The translations under genes were made by a program, and so were the position numbers. From assembly GCA_902766845.1 (NCBI GenBank), contig CACXFD010000053.1, forward strand, positions 1-6,496: a stretch of 6,496 bases of DNA, written 5' to 3'. How positions within the stretch are numbered: the stretch's first letter is position 1; each line of letters starts with the position of its first letter. This document shows positions 6,200-6,496 of the stretch, in pieces. The notes under the pieces are model-generated. The model ran no database searches and was not told where the DNA came from. It saw nothing but the letters and a program-made list of their open reading frames with translations. This DNA is from an uncultured Lachnospiraceae bacterium (GTDB lineage Bacteria > Bacillota > Clostridia > Lachnospirales > Lachnospiraceae).

Positions 6200-6454
6200 T
6201 CATGCTTCTCCTGCCATGATCGGCTGCTTTGTGTCCGCATCCGCCTGCGGCGGATCGGCAACGAATTCCAGGATATCGCCGGGCTGGCAGTCCAGCTCCC
6301 GGCAGATCGCGTTCAGTGTCTCCAGCCGCACCGCGCGGGCCCGGCCGTTCTTCAGGATCGAGAGGTTCGCGAGCGTGATCCCGACCCGGTCTGCCAGCTC
6401 CGTCACGCCCATCTTGCGCCGGGCCAGCATCACGTCCAGATTGATCTGTATCAT
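6200..6454 (-). CDS. Small XRE/Cro-family helix-turn-helix regulator (YozG-like)
   Basis: An 84-residue DNA-binding protein. The N-terminal part, MIQINLDVMLARRKMGVTEL, is followed by the helix-turn-helix. The first helix is around 17-24 (VTELADRV) and the recognition helix is around 28-36 (LANLSILKN). LETLNAICRELDCQPGDILEF (44-64) is the conserved tail of this compact subgroup. The last 20 residues are polar and variable. It most likely binds DNA as a dimer and represses its own operon. The ATG at 6454 has AAGGAGG 6 nt upstream (6461-6467). The gene starts 11 bases after the stop of the preceding gene, and its stop TGA is one base from the next ATG, so the three genes are almost certainly one transcription unit. 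In Bacillota such regulators are often paired with small membrane proteins, which fits this neighbourhood. The ligand or signal is unknown. Confidence 0.92.
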   Translation of the reverse strand: MIQINLDVMLARRKMGVTELADRVGITLANLSILKNGRARAVRLETLNAICRELDCQPGDILEFVADPPQADADTKQPIMAGEA

Positions 6455-6465
6455 GCCGCGCCTCC

Positions 6466-6496
6466 TTATACCGTCAGGTCCTGTTCTTCCTGCATC
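6466..6496 (-). CDS. C-terminal end of an upstream gene, possibly a DUF2975-type membrane protein
   Basis: Only nine codons and a stop are inside the window, reading MQEEQDLTV then TAA; the gene enters from the right edge. Evidence that it is coding: the stop lies 11 bases before a well-supported gene, and the XRE ribosome binding site overlaps the stop region. A tail of the type EExDLTV is one I associate with DUF2975 proteins, which commonly precede YozG-like regulators. With so few residues the family is a guess. Confidence 0.5.
   Translation of the reverse strand, partial: MQEEQDLTV

Noticed and set aside
4483..6219. 578-codon open frame on the plus strand
   Set aside because: It lies opposite the DUF4153-like gene nearly end to end and is a charged Arg/Asp/Gln/His-rich translation with no family signature; the minus frame has clear membrane helices and a ribosome binding site.

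Overview
The window is about 6.5 kb of GC-rich bacterial DNA. Every convincing gene lies on the minus strand, so transcription runs from high to low coordinates. Strong AAGGAGG/GGAG-type ribosome binding sites, very tight gene spacing and the protein families (XRE repressor with a DUF4153-like membrane protein, GtrA, E2-like acyltransferase, PAP2) point to a high-GC member of the Clostridia/Bacillota, perhaps a gut or rumen lineage. That placement is inference from style; no marker gene is present.

Region A (6496 down to 4468) is the end of one operon. It holds the last nine codons of an unidentified gene ending in QEEQDLTV (possibly a DUF2975-type membrane protein), a small 84-aa XRE/Cro regulator, and a 576-aa multi-spanning membrane protein of the DUF4153/DUF4173 kind. 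The membrane protein starts one base after the regulator's stop codon.

Region B (4467 to 4283) is a 185-base intergenic spacer. It carries a good extended -10 promoter facing the downstream genes, a perfect 12-bp palindrome at the predicted transcription start, and an 8-bp-stem hairpin in the predicted leader. I see no convincing intrinsic terminator for region A.

Region C (4282 to 1, continuing off the left edge) is a four-gene set. In order of transcription it has: a fused PlsC-like acyltransferase/PAP2 (sphingomyelin- or IPC-synthase-like) membrane enzyme; a stand-alone E2/CAT-fold acyltransferase-like protein whose active-site histidine is replaced by glutamate; a GtrA-type four-helix membrane protein; and a long-chain acyl-CoA synthetase-like AMP-forming ligase (the C-terminal part is outside the window). 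Fatty-acid activation, two acyltransferase folds, a phospho-headgroup phosphatase/transferase and a GtrA protein under one promoter suggest a membrane lipid or glycolipid assembly pathway. I do not recognise it as a characterised one. Two of its enzymes carry substitutions at textbook catalytic positions, which makes this the part of the window most worth study.

No tRNA, rRNA, CRISPR array, insertion sequence or attachment site was seen. The long plus-strand reading frames are antisense shadows caused by GC-rich codon usage.
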